Shown in pieces: positions 32,104 through 41,747 of a stretch of DNA of 64,000 bases (position 1 is the stretch's first letter; every line of letters starts with the position of its first letter). Source of the DNA: Endotrypanum monterogeii (Eukaryota; Euglenozoa; Kinetoplastea; Trypanosomatida; Trypanosomatidae); NCBI GenBank assembly GCA_000333855.2, contig CM007319.1, forward strand, positions 1,137,629-1,201,628. Reading direction: 5' to 3'. Under the pieces are notes generated by a model, which did not search any database, was not told the DNA's origin, and was given only the letters and a program-made list of their open reading frames with translations. Both the position numbers and the translations under genes were made by a program.

Positions 32104-33152
32104 GGCCTATCAAGCACTCTTGGTCGATATTACCAACCCTCTGCCCGTCCACGATGCACCGGGATCTCCACGAACTCCTCCCCAAGCTGCACTAGCGAGC
32201 GCACATCCACGAGCGCGTGAGAAGGGAGAACTGAATCAGGAAAAGGCGCAGTAGAGGGACCAACCGACAATATTTTTCGAGTTGGCGATTATTTTTTTTT
32301 TAATGATTGGGTCCTTCACGAGAAGCGCACGTGTTCTTTTCCGTTCCCAGCGCCTTTTCCCTAGCGCCGCGCCTTCATACGACAACAGAGCGTGAGCAGA
32401 AGCAAATCAGAATTGTGAAGAACAGAGAGGGAGAGGGGGAGGAGGAGGGGAACGAGAGAAGAGTGCAACTTCACAGCAATATACATAATTATATTTGTAG
32501 AGTGTCATCGAGAATCACACCACCACTACAACGATCGTATGTGCCAAATCAACAGACGCTGGCTCTATCCCCCTCTCCGTGCTGACTCGCACTACTTCTA
32601 CCAGATGAGAGTCCGGTTAATAGATATTTCCAAAAGAGCGACTGCAAAGACAACACTCTCCTCTCTTAGTCAACTTTAACACACAAAAAACAAAAAAAAT
32701 GCACGTCTAGTGAAGTGAGCTGAACGGGAATAAAGCAACGTTAAGAGATCTGTTCACAGGGAGTGCTTCACGCTGCTCTCATCTACACACACTTTTTTTT
32801 TTTTTCGATAGGGGTCTCCTCTTTAACATGTTGCTCCAGATAAAGAGGAGAGACCAGAGGGTGCAGAGGTTCAAAAATGTAGAAAAAAATGATATGAGTC
32901 GTTGACGTATGCTAGGAATGATAATCCCTCGACACCATACGTGGGCAGTAATAGCGAAACCATTGCCAAGACACAAGACGACGCACGAAGTCAGCAGAGT
33001 GCTTGGTACAAAAAGTGGGGGGCACGCGTGCAGGAGAAGTTAATCGAGAGACAAAACATCTCTATCAAACGTGCGCCGCATTCGAGGGAATGCTCTCTAT
33101 TTTAGCCAAATGCTTCTTGTCAAGTGTGCTTGGCTGCCCTGTGTCGACCCCA
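32104..33152. other. 1.0 kb gap between EF-hand protein and riboflavin kinase genes
   Basis: It holds the leader of the EF-hand gene, T/A runs at about 32291-32300 and 32794-32805, and a GA-rich stretch at about 32427-32460. No gene is seen. Confidence 0.65.
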
Positions 33153-33704
33153 CTACTGTTCAAGGAATCCAAAGAAGGGGAGGTGTGCTGCGCCTATCAA
33201 ATCCACCTGCGTATTGGCAGGGTTTACGAATTGTTGTTGCTCATATGGCTCCCACTTCGCCATCTTCAAGTGCTCCTTCGCATACCTAACGTCGCTGTCG
33301 ATCATCTTGATGAGCTCTTCGAGTGTCGTGAAAGCGGCTTGCGATCGGATGCTCTCGACCGCAATGATACGGATCACACGGTTATAAAAGTCGCAGTCGA
33401 ATTTGTGCAGAAAGTGCACCTCTGCACTGATGTCCACATTACGAAATTGTGGGTTGTTGCCAACAGACATCACAAACGGAAAGGGTCCGAGAGGGCCGGG
33501 TGACGGGGATTCATCATGTTTCTCAGCGTTGCTCGGCTCTAAAGCCTCCACACAGCCCCACCCCCAGAGCACCAAGTTTTCGTATGCTTTCAAAAAGTGA
33601 GTGGCCGACTCGTCAAGCTCCACGTTTGCTGTGGGGTATCCGAGCTGAGTGCCTCCACGGCCAAAGCCGTGAATCACCTTGCCGCGCAAGAACCAGGGCT
33701 TCAT
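33153..33704 (-). CDS. Riboflavin kinase (EC 2.7.1.26)
   Basis: The protein of 183 residues phosphorylates riboflavin with ATP to give FMN, the first step of flavin cofactor synthesis. The hallmark at residues 13-27 reads GFGRGGTQLGYPTAN, with Thr and Asn of the PTAN motif that bind the nucleotide and magnesium. Further on, SVGNNPQF (about 78-85) and AEVHFLHKF (about 94-102) match the family, the Glu of EVH being the catalytic base. It is the monofunctional eukaryotic type with no FAD synthetase part. The open frame continues upstream through a polyisoleucine run, but no ATG occurs there, so the start is 33704. The leader is unusual; see the findings. I am confident of the function. Confidence 0.95.
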   Translation of the reverse strand: MKPWFLRGKVIHGFGRGGTQLGYPTANVELDESATHFLKAYENLVLWGWGCVEALEPSNAEKHDESPSPGPLGPFPFVMSVGNNPQFRNVDISAEVHFLHKFDCDFYNRVIRIIAVESIRSQAAFTTLEELIKMIDSDVRYAKEHLKMAKWEPYEQQQFVNPANTQVDLIGAAHLPFFGFLEQ

Positions 33705-36139
33705 ATGCGATGATGGATAATAAAAAATAATAATAATAATAATAATAATAATAAGGAAAAATAAAAGACAACAAATGAAAATAAAGTTGGCAGGAGGAAA
33801 GAGGGGGGAGCCGACGTCACCGGGAAAAAAAAGAATGGAGTTGTAATGGAGCAAAGGTGAAGGAGAAACGCAGCTCAGTGGTCAAGGTCACACAACCCGA
33901 ATGATGGGTGTGTGAATAAAAACTTTAAGGGGAAAATATGAGCGATAGAGAAGCACAGCTGCATTAGAAATGAAAAAAAAAAACAAATACTAGAGAGAAA
34001 AAATAAGTTAAGACAAGGATGCTACGTCAGATGAGGCGCGCAGAAAGAGCTCGCAGTGACATATACGTGTGTGTGTGTGTGCGTGAATAAAGAACGAGAA
34101 ATAGACAAGTAAAAAAAAAAAAACGTGGAAGATAACATAATCTTTGTGTAGACGCATTGAATTTTCTTTTTATAGCTGCACTTCGTCAAATGCGGTCAAC
34201 CTGTTCCGCATAGGCTTTCCCTCTGAGCCTCTAAATGTGAGGAAGAGAACGACATCTACAACCACTCAGAGGAAGATATGAGGCCAGGACGCAACAGGGA
34301 AGCATTCGCGCTCCTCTCCTAGCCCAAGGCAGGCAGATGATGCCATCTAAAAGGGTGAGATGGAAAGATTGCTCGCCTTCCGAGGAGGAAAAAGGGTGAA
34401 GAATCGGAGTGACATGGTAAATAATAATAAACTGGATTCGCGACTTCATTCGTTTTTTTTTTTTTTGGGGGGGGGGGGGATAAATCCTTTGCTTTGTCGT
34501 GGTTCCTCTCCCATTCTGTAGTACACTTGTCTTCCGATAAGCAACGAGTGCACCGAAGCCAGGAGAAAGCATTCACACGCCGGACTAGAAGTCATTACGT
34601 AATACATTTTATTAGTATCCACGTCGCGCGATGCAAAGCACCTGATGGTAGGTACGTGACGCGTAGTTGTCGAATGCGTTCACCCTTTCTTCTTATTCTA
34701 CGCGTGATGCCCTTCGACGAGATTTCCCACCTCTGATTTGGCGTCCTTCTGTCAAGTACCTATTACGAACTCGTTTCCTTTAGAGGACACATAAGCATCG
34801 GCGATACCCAAAGAGAGAGAGAGAGAGAGAGAGATAAGAGTGAAGCGGAGGAGAGGAGATGGCAGGCAAACGCTCACAGAAATAAATCCATACGAGACCG
34901 ATAGACTGTCTTGTAAAACGCAAGAGAAAAAGGTAACAGTAAAGACATATGGTGTTAATAGATACACACAAAAAAAAAAAGAAAACATAGAGCGCGCGTG
35001 AACGAGTGAGACAAGAGTCATCGAACTACGCATTGCGGGGAAGGAGGGAGGGCAGACCGGGAGAAAGGAAGAGAAAAAGAAGTGAGAGAAAGACAGACGC
35101 GACACGAAGTCCACAGAGAATGAATTCGAAAGGAATCAAAAAGATAAAAGTCGGCAGAATGGGCTCTGACTTGAGCTAAAAAAAAAAAACTAGTGGATAA
35201 GCTTCGTCCCGACACCCACGCAGACGCACACAGAGAATCAAAAGGAAAATGTGTTCCGTGAAAAATAAAAAATGGAAAGCTCCGTATTCTCGTGAGCTTT
35301 TCTTTGAGGAAGAAATTTAAAAATCGACAAGAGCTTTTGTTTTTTTCTTTAAACGTCTGAGATTGGGAGAAGTTAGTGATGGGGCAAGTTTTTTCCCCTG
35401 CCCACTACACCCCTTCCCCTCCTCTCTCTCTCTCTTTCTCCATTTCAGGTAGTAAGATCCAACTCAATACCGCAATGAAGGTGAGACATGTGTCGTTAGA
35501 CGTCTGAGGACACGGGAGGAGCACCACAGCAAACGCGAGAGACTGGCAGGAGGGTGGAGAAAGAAGAAAAGAGGGGCGATGGAGGACTGCAATCCATACT
35601 TGAGTAAACACAAAAAGGGGGGAAAAAAAGTTTTATCGAATATACACTAGCGTGCACAAATTTATCCCTCTGTGAACAAGGAGACTACTAAGCAACAACT
35701 CAAGAGGAAAAAATAGCCACGGAGACCAATATATATATATATATATATATAGCCGGCAGCGGGCAGGAGAAAGAACATCAAATAAGAAGAAACTGCATGC
35801 ATAGAATCTTACGCGTCCACCCCAATTGAAACAAAAGCACATCCACAATGAGAAAAGTGGAAAGAAAGGAATAAAGAGGCGCCTAACTCTTCCCTGTCGT
35901 CCGTGGGTTTCGCGCAACAAAATATCCACCCCCTTTCCCCCCCCCCTCCCAAAAAAAAAAGGGCGTGGCTGAGACGAAAGAGCGTCTCTGGAAAAAAAAA
36001 AAAGTGAGAATGCAAATCTGAAACTGAGACGAATAACTGTCGAAAAACATTTCAGATGGTATGAGAAGGACACGACATGACCACAGAAAGCCTGCACATA
36101 CGCGCTCCAAACCCCTCTGCAGATACCTTTTGACCTTCC
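33705..36139. other. 2.4 kb gap between riboflavin kinase and kinase/pseudo-cyclase genes
   Basis: It holds the riboflavin kinase leader, a GT array at about 34068-34082, T12-G12 at about 34454-34480, a GA array at about 34810-34834, A runs, a TA array at about 35731-35751, and C and A runs at about 35935-35960. No gene is seen. Confidence 0.65.
33722..33756. repeat. TAA/ATT trinucleotide array
   Basis: About ten TAA units on the plus strand, read as TTA in the transcript, lie some 20 bases before the riboflavin kinase ATG, inside its leader. Confidence 0.9.
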
Positions 36140-39100
36140 TCAGGGCTCGACAAAGCTGTGCTTGAGCAACGTTGCGGCGGAGGGACGTTCGGTGTGATCG
36201 AGCATCAGACACTGCTCAACAAAGCTGTATGCCTCCTCCGTCATCACACAACTCTCAGCGAGCACCGGAGTTAGTCGGCCGCTCCCGACATTTTCGATGA
36301 ATGTCTCAGGATCAGTAAATGTCTCCGAGGGATAAGGGTAACTTCCTGTGAGGCACAGATGGACAATGACACCCAGCCCCCAGACATCATTTGCCGGGTG
36401 CACAATACCTTTGCAAGCCTGCGGCGACATGAATAGCGGCGTCCCCACAACTGACATCACCACGTCTGTGGCACTTGACGCGCTGTTGTTCAAGCGACGC
36501 TCTGTGAATTCGAGGCTGGTGCTTCCTGGCGCTGTCACTGACAAACCGCTGCTGCCACTACAGAAGAGTGGAATGATGACAGCGCGACCGAAATCGATGA
36601 GCTTCACACGACTCCGATCCGTTGTGTTGGTGATGATGACGTTGTTTGGAGACAGATCACGGTGAATTATACCATATTCTCGGTGAAGATAGGTCAGTGC
36701 GCTCAGCAACTCACGCGCGTAGAAGCGAACAATCCCTGGAAGTAATACCTTGAATTTTTGCAGGACGCTAGCGAGTGTCTCGCAGGCGTACTCCATGGCG
36801 AAATATTCAGCCTCGTCGTCACTCCATGCGCTTACAATGTTTACGATGTTTCGGTGATGCAACTCCCGCAGAACATCCACTTCGTTGCGCAGCAATGCGA
36901 TCTGCTTTTGTGCATGACGGCTAACACGCTTCACAGCGACCAGATAACCATCGGGGTGGAAGCCCTGAAACACCTTCACCGCGTCGCTGAAGCTGGCGTC
37001 AATACGGATTGTCTGGGAGCAAACCACACTCGAGGGCTGCGCTGTCGCACGCTGGCTAAGTCGTGACCGAGAGCGCTGCGCAACAGATATCATCGACGGC
37101 TCTTGAGTAACGTCTGCATCGCTGAAAAAATCCGCCTCACTCCGCGCCTCCGGTCTCTCCGACGCCACCAAGGGTATCCTGCTTTCGACAAACAGAGGAA
37201 GAACCGCAGAGGCCGCGATAGCGGTGCTCGCAGAAGCCTGACGACGAGCAGAGCTAGAAAGCGCAGAAGCCGATTCGTGGCTCACCTCCGACGGAAGATG
37301 CGTTATCGTGGTGTTCATCGACTCGGAGTTGATTTGGGTGCCAGGCAACTGCTGCGGCCACACCTCATAGTAGGATTGCACCTCTGCTAGAAGGGGAGAA
37401 TCATTCTCACAGGGTGGCCGGTCCCCCTTGCCACTGCCGCCGTCGTGTCGCCATCGCTGCAAAGAGGGCGCGGCGGCGCTTCCCTGTGGGGGCGCGCAAA
37501 CGAAAGCAGCAGGCAACTGTACATCATCATCTGTCTTCACAGACGGGTGTGTAGAAGAAGCGTGCCGCTGCCGGCGCATATCCAACTGGGAAGGAGCCAA
37601 CACGGCCGAGGTCAGTGGTGTTGGAGTCGGAGCCTCGTGCACGCCAGACTCGGCAAAACTCCAACTGTTAGAGAATAAATGAGGTTTCGGACCGGTGGCG
37701 GTGAGGATACTGTGGTCCGACTCGGTGAGAATGGCAAGCGCAGCCCACATCCGCTCTCCACCCACATCGTTGAGGGCAGAGGTAGGGATCGGCATTTGAA
37801 AAACAGGGCGCGTCGCGGGGGACAGAGTTGAGGCACCTGCAATGTCATTGTGCGATGAGAGAGGCTGAGATCCAGCCCCCAGCACGTTGCCTCCTCGAGA
37901 AACAAATCCACTCACGAACGAGAGATGTTTGTTGCTCTTGTGCGAGGAGCAAAGCAGATCTGTATTTTCTTCTGTCGCTAGACATCCATCTTGCGTATGG
38001 CACAGCACCGTGTCCGACTCCCTCCGCTCAACTTGTCGATCTTCCTGCTGAGCCGAGGATATGTGGGAGATGCGAAACGAGGGTCTGCGGTGCGGCAGTC
38101 CTCTAAGAAAATCCGCCATCTCGCGAGTGTTACCGCGCGATTGGAGCGCTAGAGGGGGCACAAGTACATTGCTACTCCAGCACTTTCGCGTACGAAATCT
38201 ACCACTGCTTCCTTTTCCCTTCGCCATGATAGACGATGTGCAGCGCAGATCAGGACTCGACAAACGCGGCGCCATCTGCGTTTGCCCCTCCTCCTCTTCC
38301 CACACTGGCGGTGGACGGGAGTACGACATAAGAAGGCCCTCTGCGGCCCACTCAGCAATACCCTCAATAGGATGAGCAAAAGATGGTGCGCTCCCTGGTA
38401 CAGGTTTTGCTTCCAACGCGTGCATCCGACGCTGACGGGCAGAGCGCTCGAGAAAACTGGCCACATATCGTAGGTGCGCTGCGGCCTTTGGCAGGCCGCT
38501 GCAGCCGTCGCTTCTCCTCATCCACAAATCGAGTGCTTCGACGGCCGCCTTGTAATCGCCGTTGCGCATTACCATAATCGCGCTATTCATCTGCAGTCGG
38601 TGCTCTTTTTCGATCTCGCGGTCTTGAAGCTGATAAACCACAAAGGGTTGTTGGCCCAAATCCATGACGCAGTCCACTGGGAGGCTTTGTGACTCGCACG
38701 AAGCATCGGCCAGGAACCCAGCGTGGCACAGAACACCGTAATCAAGCACTGCAGCCAATTCCGCCAAAAGGCGGGAAAAGTTATACTCCACTGTACCGTA
38801 GCTGATGTAAAGCCGCCCCTGCATGCCGCGAGTGGGACACATATAAGCATCAAATCGGTGGACGGAGATGCCCCAGTGCACTGGGGCACCACGATACTTC
38901 GGCTGCCATTCCATAAGCGCGTTGCGAGCTGCCACAGCTAGCGCCACCGCGGCGGGACTTGCGACCAGAGACGGCAGCGGAGAAACCGTATTAAAAGAAA
39001 AGACCATCTCAGAGACCCCCACCTCAGTAATGGCGGCATGAGGTGTCCGCGGCACGGCGCGGAGACGCCGATGAAAATCATTAGAGAGGTGTTGCAACTC

Positions 39101-41716
39101 CTCCAGCTGGACCCGTGTAAGCGGTGTCTGGTTTGTGAGTAGGTCCGTCGGATCGATGAGACGGCACACGACGACCGTGACAGCCTCTTGACGCTTGCTC
39201 ATCGCCATGGGGTGCTGCGGTCGACGAGAAAAGACTGCCTCGTTCATACGATATCGTAGCCCCGGCTGTGGACCAGGCAGCGACAACGCCTCGTTCTCAA
39301 CCACAGGCACTGAAGACTGCACAGCTGAAGAGAGCGCCCGATTTGTGTCACAGAAAATGTCGCCATCGGCAACTGTGGCTATTGCGGAGCGATCGCAGCT
39401 CACGTTCGCGTTTTCATGTCGCGGGACGTTGCTTCGCCGCTCAGAGGCGAGATAAGAGCACCACTCTGCCTGACTCACCTCTATGGGACGCGTAAGGTGG
39501 TTCACAAGTCGATTTATCTCTTCATGCCACCTAATCACAAATGGAGACAGCCTGTGTGAAAAAATCTTGTCGTTGGCAAGCTGCTGTGCCGCGGCAACAG
39601 TTACGTCGAGGGGTATCACGCTCTCGCACCGGAAACCGGCGTTTCCGGCTGATGGGTGGTGAACATCCGACGATAGCCATGCGCCAGCAAGTCTCACACA
39701 CAGTGCAAATGCACGTAGCTGGTGACGGATAGCGCTGCAGTAAAGCCCCAGGTAGAGAACAACACTACTTCCACCACCCATCACCACGAAGGCAAGAAGA
39801 ATACCAAGCGCCAGCTTCAAGTTGGGCGTAAGCATTGACTCTGTATTTGTACGTAGCGCTTCAGTTGTGTAGCCCGTCTCCTCAAATGTAATCGCCCAGT
39901 AGTGTAAGCTTAAGATGGAAACAACAGCGCAAAAGGGAACTGTACAGAGAGCCCCACCAACACACAGGAGACTTCCCCGAATGCTGGAAGAACCACACGG
40001 CGGCTTCAAATTAGCTACGTAGTCCAGCAGCGTGGGATCACGATGACGGGGAGCAGAGGAGCGCGCTGGTGTCAACTGCCGTGTGGAAGGGGGCGAATAT
40101 AAATGAGAGAGCGAGGTGTGTATGGGTGACACACGACCAGAAACTCGTCCTTCAACGAACCCGGGTGGCTCTTGATAATGTGATCTGGAGGTATCCGAGT
40201 GCAAAGGGCATAAGTTTACCTCCGACGTCAAGCTGTCTGCGTTCACCCTACAAGTGTCGCTCTCCAGTGTCTGAAGTGACAAAGGTGAGGTTGAACGCGG
40301 TGCTGGCGCCCGACCTTTCAAGACCGGAGCGAGCGGTACGAGGACGGCAACAGGCGGAGTACGGGAAGTTCTCTGCCCAAAACCTCCACAGCTGCAGAGA
40401 AAAGACGATGATCCTGAGTGGGAGGCGTAAGGTACAACGACTGTTGTGAGCGCATCGTCCTCAGCAGACTGAGGAGTCCGGGCGGTATGTTCACTGAGGT
40501 GCCGATCCGAGAGTCGGCGCTGCTGCGAGACAAGCTTTCCTGCCGGAAAACAAGGTGGCAAAGGCTTCGGCGCAGACGAACCTGAGTTTAGCGCGGCAGG
40601 TTCAGGAAGCGTGCTTGTTGTCGCCGGAGAAACAGTAGAGGGTCCTGTACGCGTTGATGGTGGAAGCGACAGAAGCGACCAGCCAGCCCTCATCCCGTCG
40701 TTATCCTGCCAATCTGGGGAAAGGAATCTGCGCACTGTGATCAAAGGCGTCTCACTCGTGAAGGATGACAGCGACACCCGCAAACCACTCCTCGAACTAT
40801 CCTGAAGAGGCTCGCTCGGCGCACCTGCGTTGACTTCTATGGGCACCGGTACAGTCTGTGAAGTGGCACCCGAAATGGCACCATACACTCCCTTGTCGCT
40901 GTGCAGATGGCCACTGTTGGAGGGATCTACGGAAAGGGAACCAGGCCTATAGCAATGACGGATGGCCGCTGTTTGTCTCCACGGTCGCCGAGGGTCTACG
41001 GAGGAGACACGCGTGCCCACACAGGCAGCAGAATCAGAGAGAGCAGACGACACGAGGCTGTTGTGTGTTACCGGTGGAGTAGGCCCCTTCGGTGGAGTCA
41101 CCCTCTCCTCCGACGATCCTGAAGAAAAAGCATTCATGATCACTGCTTCGCCATCGGCTTTCGCTGAGGGGAACGTGACGCCGTCGCTTGTAAAAGCAGT
41201 CGTCAAGCACGATGGAGAACGAGGCCGCTGTGAAATGAGTTGCTCACCACCAGTTTTTGGAGCTGGATCAAAAGGAGGTCTTGCAGAAGAGTTGCCGCGC
41301 CGCTCAGTAGTCGGGACCGAGGGTGCCATAGTCGGAGGTTGTATCGCCTCGAGCATCATTCGCGGAGGGGGTGGTGGAGGGGGGATGGCCATGGCAGGGG
41401 GGCTGTTGTTCCCAAGAGGAATGCTAGGAATTCTGTTTGAGTGTACCATGACAGCGTGTGAAATCGCTCCAAATTCGGCGCATGTCTCGATCTCGGTCTG
41501 CAAAGGTTGTCCCAAACGCTCCAGCTCGACTTTGCACCCACCATCAGGGTCCGATAGCCGGTAGGGTATCCTCGCCCAACTTGCCTTGTCTCCTGGCGGC
41601 TGCTCCCTTTCAATGTATCTAGGGTTCCTCACGTCGTCACCCGTCTGTGACAGCGGGTTGTTGGATGAAAAACAGGAAGGCTGAGGCGCAGCCGAGTCAG
41701 ACTGTTGATGTCTCAT
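36140..41716 (-). CDS. Two-pass membrane protein kinase with a degenerate class III cyclase-like domain
   Basis: The protein has 1,858 residues. The first ~570 are Ser/Pro-rich and probably disordered. Two hydrophobic segments (about 581-606 and 634-660) with a short loop between them form a membrane hairpin. A class III nucleotidyl cyclase-like domain lies at about 840-1010, recognisable from HWGISVH, YISYGTVEYNFSRLLAEL and YGVLCHAGFL, but the metal-binding aspartates expected near VTVVVCRLIDP (845) and in GVSEMVFSF are absent. A Ser-rich linker leads to a protein kinase domain (about 1575-1858) with VAVKRV (Lys near 1594), HRDLSPNN near 1685, DFG near 1707 and GTPLFMSPQ. The glycine-rich loop has lost its glycines. 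Trypanosoma brucei RDK1, a repressor of differentiation, was described with the same domain set; orthology is not established here. It is probably a membrane-bound signalling kinase. Confidence 0.85.
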   Translation of the reverse strand: MRHQQSDSAAPQPSCFSSNNPLSQTGDDVRNPRYIEREQPPGDKASWARIPYRLSDPDGGCKVELERLGQPLQTEIETCAEFGAISHAVMVHSNRIPSIPLGNNSPPAMAIPPPPPPPRMMLEAIQPPTMAPSVPTTERRGNSSARPPFDPAPKTGGEQLISQRPRSPSCLTTAFTSDGVTFPSAKADGEAVIMNAFSSGSSEERVTPPKGPTPPVTHNSLVSSALSDSAACVGTRVSSVDPRRPWRQTAAIRHCYRPGSLSVDPSNSGHLHSDKGVYGAISGATSQTVPVPIEVNAGAPSEPLQDSSRSGLRVSLSSFTSETPLITVRRFLSPDWQDNDGMRAGWSLLSLPPSTRTGPSTVSPATTSTLPEPAALNSGSSAPKPLPPCFPAGKLVSQQRRLSDRHLSEHTARTPQSAEDDALTTVVVPYASHSGSSSFLCSCGGFGQRTSRTPPVAVLVPLAPVLKGRAPAPRSTSPLSLQTLESDTCRVNADSLTSEVNLCPLHSDTSRSHYQEPPGFVEGRVSGRVSPIHTSLSHLYSPPSTRQLTPARSSAPRHRDPTLLDYVANLKPPCGSSSIRGSLLCVGGALCTVPFCAVVSILSLHYWAITFEETGYTTEALRTNTESMLTPNLKLALGILLAFVVMGGGSSVVLYLGLYCSAIRHQLRAFALCVRLAGAWLSSDVHHPSAGNAGFRCESVIPLDVTVAAAQQLANDKIFSHRLSPFVIRWHEEINRLVNHLTRPIEVSQAEWCSYLASERRSNVPRHENANVSCDRSAIATVADGDIFCDTNRALSSAVQSSVPVVENEALSLPGPQPGLRYRMNEAVFSRRPQHPMAMSKRQEAVTVVVCRLIDPTDLLTNQTPLTRVQLEELQHLSNDFHRRLRAVPRTPHAAITEVGVSEMVFSFNTVSPLPSLVASPAAVALAVAARNALMEWQPKYRGAPVHWGISVHRFDAYMCPTRGMQGRLYISYGTVEYNFSRLLAELAAVLDYGVLCHAGFLADASCESQSLPVDCVMDLGQQPFVVYQLQDREIEKEHRLQMNSAIMVMRNGDYKAAVEALDLWMRRSDGCSGLPKAAAHLRYVASFLERSARQRRMHALEAKPVPGSAPSFAHPIEGIAEWAAEGLLMSYSRPPPVWEEEEGQTQMAPRLSSPDLRCTSSIMAKGKGSSGRFRTRKCWSSNVLVPPLALQSRGNTREMADFLRGLPHRRPSFRISHISSAQQEDRQVERRESDTVLCHTQDGCLATEENTDLLCSSHKSNKHLSFVSGFVSRGGNVLGAGSQPLSSHNDIAGASTLSPATRPVFQMPIPTSALNDVGGERMWAALAILTESDHSILTATGPKPHLFSNSWSFAESGVHEAPTPTPLTSAVLAPSQLDMRRQRHASSTHPSVKTDDDVQLPAAFVCAPPQGSAAAPSLQRWRHDGGSGKGDRPPCENDSPLLAEVQSYYEVWPQQLPGTQINSESMNTTITHLPSEVSHESASALSSSARRQASASTAIAASAVLPLFVESRIPLVASERPEARSEADFFSDADVTQEPSMISVAQRSRSRLSQRATAQPSSVVCSQTIRIDASFSDAVKVFQGFHPDGYLVAVKRVSRHAQKQIALLRNEVDVLRELHHRNIVNIVSAWSDDEAEYFAMEYACETLASVLQKFKVLLPGIVRFYARELLSALTYLHREYGIIHRDLSPNNVIITNTTDRSRVKLIDFGRAVIIPLFCSGSSGLSVTAPGSTSLEFTERRLNNSASSATDVVMSVVGTPLFMSPQACKGIVHPANDVWGLGVIVHLCLTGSYPYPSETFTDPETFIENVGSGRLTPVLAESCVMTEEAYSFVEQCLMLDHTERPSAATLLKHSFVEP

Positions 41717-41725
41717 TGCGCCTCC

Positions 41726-41747
41726 CTGATCAAAGGAGGAGGAAAGT
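41726..41747 (-). promoter_or_regulatory. Candidate trans-splice acceptor of the kinase gene
   Basis: On the minus strand ACTTTCCTCCTCCTTTGATCAG ends with AG at 41727-41726, leaving a leader of only 9 bases before the ATG at 41716. Another upstream site could give a longer leader. Confidence 0.4.

Noticed and set aside
33705..33854. N-terminal extension of riboflavin kinase with a polyisoleucine run
   Set aside because: It comes from the TTA array in the leader and begins at a TTG; the family's normal start is at the ATG at 33704.
40962..41564. 200-codon plus-strand frame over the start of the kinase gene
   Set aside because: Antisense to the low-complexity N-terminal region of the kinase; no own splice signal and opposite to all genes.
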